Translations under genes and position numbers: made by a program | Source of the DNA: Paramecium sonneborni | Lineage: Eukaryota > Ciliophora > Oligohymenophorea > Peniculida > Parameciidae | Assembly (NCBI GenBank): GCA_905182985.1 | Contig: CAJJDN010000063.1 | Location: forward strand, 1 to 64,000 | Direction: 5' to 3' | Length of the DNA: 64,000 nucleotides | Shown here: one piece after another, positions 63,208 to 64,000 of the stretch | How positions within the stretch are numbered: position 1 is the first letter of the stretch | How the letters are laid out: every line of letters begins with the position of its first letter | Notes under the pieces: model-generated | The model's database searches: none | Told to the model about the DNA's origin: nothing | Seen by the model: only the letters and a program-made list of their open reading frames with translations

Positions 63208-64000
63208 AAGCAATAATTTTATATTAAATTATTTAATCAAACAGTATAAATATAATATTATTATTAAATAAATAATTGATTTAATTGAGGAATATAGAAG
63301 AAAGGGAAATTCTAAACTTTAGCTCTTTTAGTAACAGAATAATAATTGGCAAATATGATATATTATAATTTTGAATAAGAAATGGTTTTATACTAATAGA
63401 ATTAAAAAATAATATAAAAAATAGTAAATAGAATATAGATAATACTTTAAACGGTAATAACTTTCATAATGTAGAGATTTATGGAATAATTTAAAATTTA
63501 AATGGTAAACTGATAGTAACTTGTGGTGGAGATAGAACAATTAGATTATATGATCCATTTAGTTTAACATAGGTTTCATATTATTAGATATCTGGGGATG
63601 AAGTATTTCCAAGTATAGATTTTTCTTCATCTTACGATTTAATATTAGTATCATCAACAGATAATTCTTGTTAATTATTTTATTTTTAATTATGGAAATA
63701 AGAAATAAGGAAGTGGTCATTTATATAAGGGTGACATGTTCAACTTTTTAGGAAGTGATAAACATTCATGTGTTTTTAGATCTAAAAATAGATAAATACA
63801 ATTAAGAATATTAATAATTATTTTTGTACCAGAACTATTTCAAAAAGAGAGTTAATTATTATCAATAATTAGGAGACATAATGTATAATCATTTTAAAAT
63901 ATATACCAATTATCATTATCATTTAAGAACATAGAAATAGATCTATAAGTATTCATTAAAAAAAGATTCAAAATGTATTTTTTAAGAGAAATCTTTTTTT
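63208..64000 (+). CDS. WD-repeat-like gene, partial at window end
   Basis: The open stretch 63375-63734 contains a block like a WD repeat: VEIYGIIQNLNGKLIVTCGGDRTIRLYD, followed by IDFSSSYDLILVSSTDNSCQLF. The TGA at 63732 is probably bypassed by a short intron, since another frame from about 63728 (GDMFNFLGSDKHSCVF...) stays open to the window end. The start exon is not resolved; the frame before 63372 is closed by TGA, so an intron or different start is needed upstream. Function cannot be stated beyond a likely beta-propeller. Confidence 0.45.

Noticed and set aside
1..64000. tRNA, rRNA, CRISPR arrays and telomeric repeats
   Set aside because: No T-loop-like sequences with a pairing acceptor stem, no rRNA-like GC-richer block, no regularly spaced repeats and no tandem CCCCAA/CCCAAA arrays were seen by eye.

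Overview
The window reads as nuclear DNA of a ciliate with the Paramecium/Tetrahymena code. Long conserved proteins appear only when TAA and TAG are read as glutamine and TGA is the sole stop. Introns are tiny (20-30 nt, mostly GTA...TAG), which is characteristic of Paramecium rather than Tetrahymena. The sequence is very AT-rich, genes are often separated by fewer than 200 bp, and remnants of a Paramecium-type surface antigen are present. My best estimate is Paramecium or a close relative; species and nucleus (macro- or micronuclear) are not settled.

Layout. 0-8.5 kb: a pentapeptide/WD40 protein, then non-coding DNA with a broken Tc1/mariner-type transposase, surface-antigen remnants and an assembly duplication. 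8.6-19.2 kb: one very large membrane protein (lectin-like, cysteine-rich, repeat-rich, multi-TM, poly-Q tail), itself carrying an assembly duplication. 19.2-26.4 kb: AT-rich DNA, a PTPLA/HACD-like protein, an H-type lectin and a zinc-knuckle-like coiled-coil protein. 27-31 kb: a MORN-like gene and a third assembly duplication. 31.9-33 kb: a CK1-like kinase. 35.9-40.4 kb: an intronless 1,522-residue lipase/NB-ARC/TPR protein, the most striking gene here. 41.8-50.2 kb: a compact block with SANT/Myb, SHIPPO-type, coiled-coil, MND1, PAQR, SAC1-like and small hypothetical genes. 50.3-59.3 kb: a long coiled-coil protein and a soluble-adenylyl-cyclase-like gene with a PH domain, possibly joined to the Q-rich ORF behind it. 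59.8-63.2 kb: a cathepsin-L-like protein without its catalytic cysteine and a protein kinase with a long coiled coil. A partial WD-repeat-like gene ends the window.

The genes do not form a pathway and each should be read on its own. They span signalling (cyclase, CK1, kinase, SAC1, PAQR), meiosis (MND1), cilium or cytoskeleton (SHIPPO, MORN, coiled coils), cell surface (giant membrane protein, H-lectin) and possible self/non-self or stress sensing (lipase/NB-ARC/TPR). Three single N characters are each flanked by perfect direct repeats of 1.0-1.13 kb and look like unmerged contig overlaps. Exon boundaries were placed by eye from frame continuity and GT...AG ends and are not transcript-supported.
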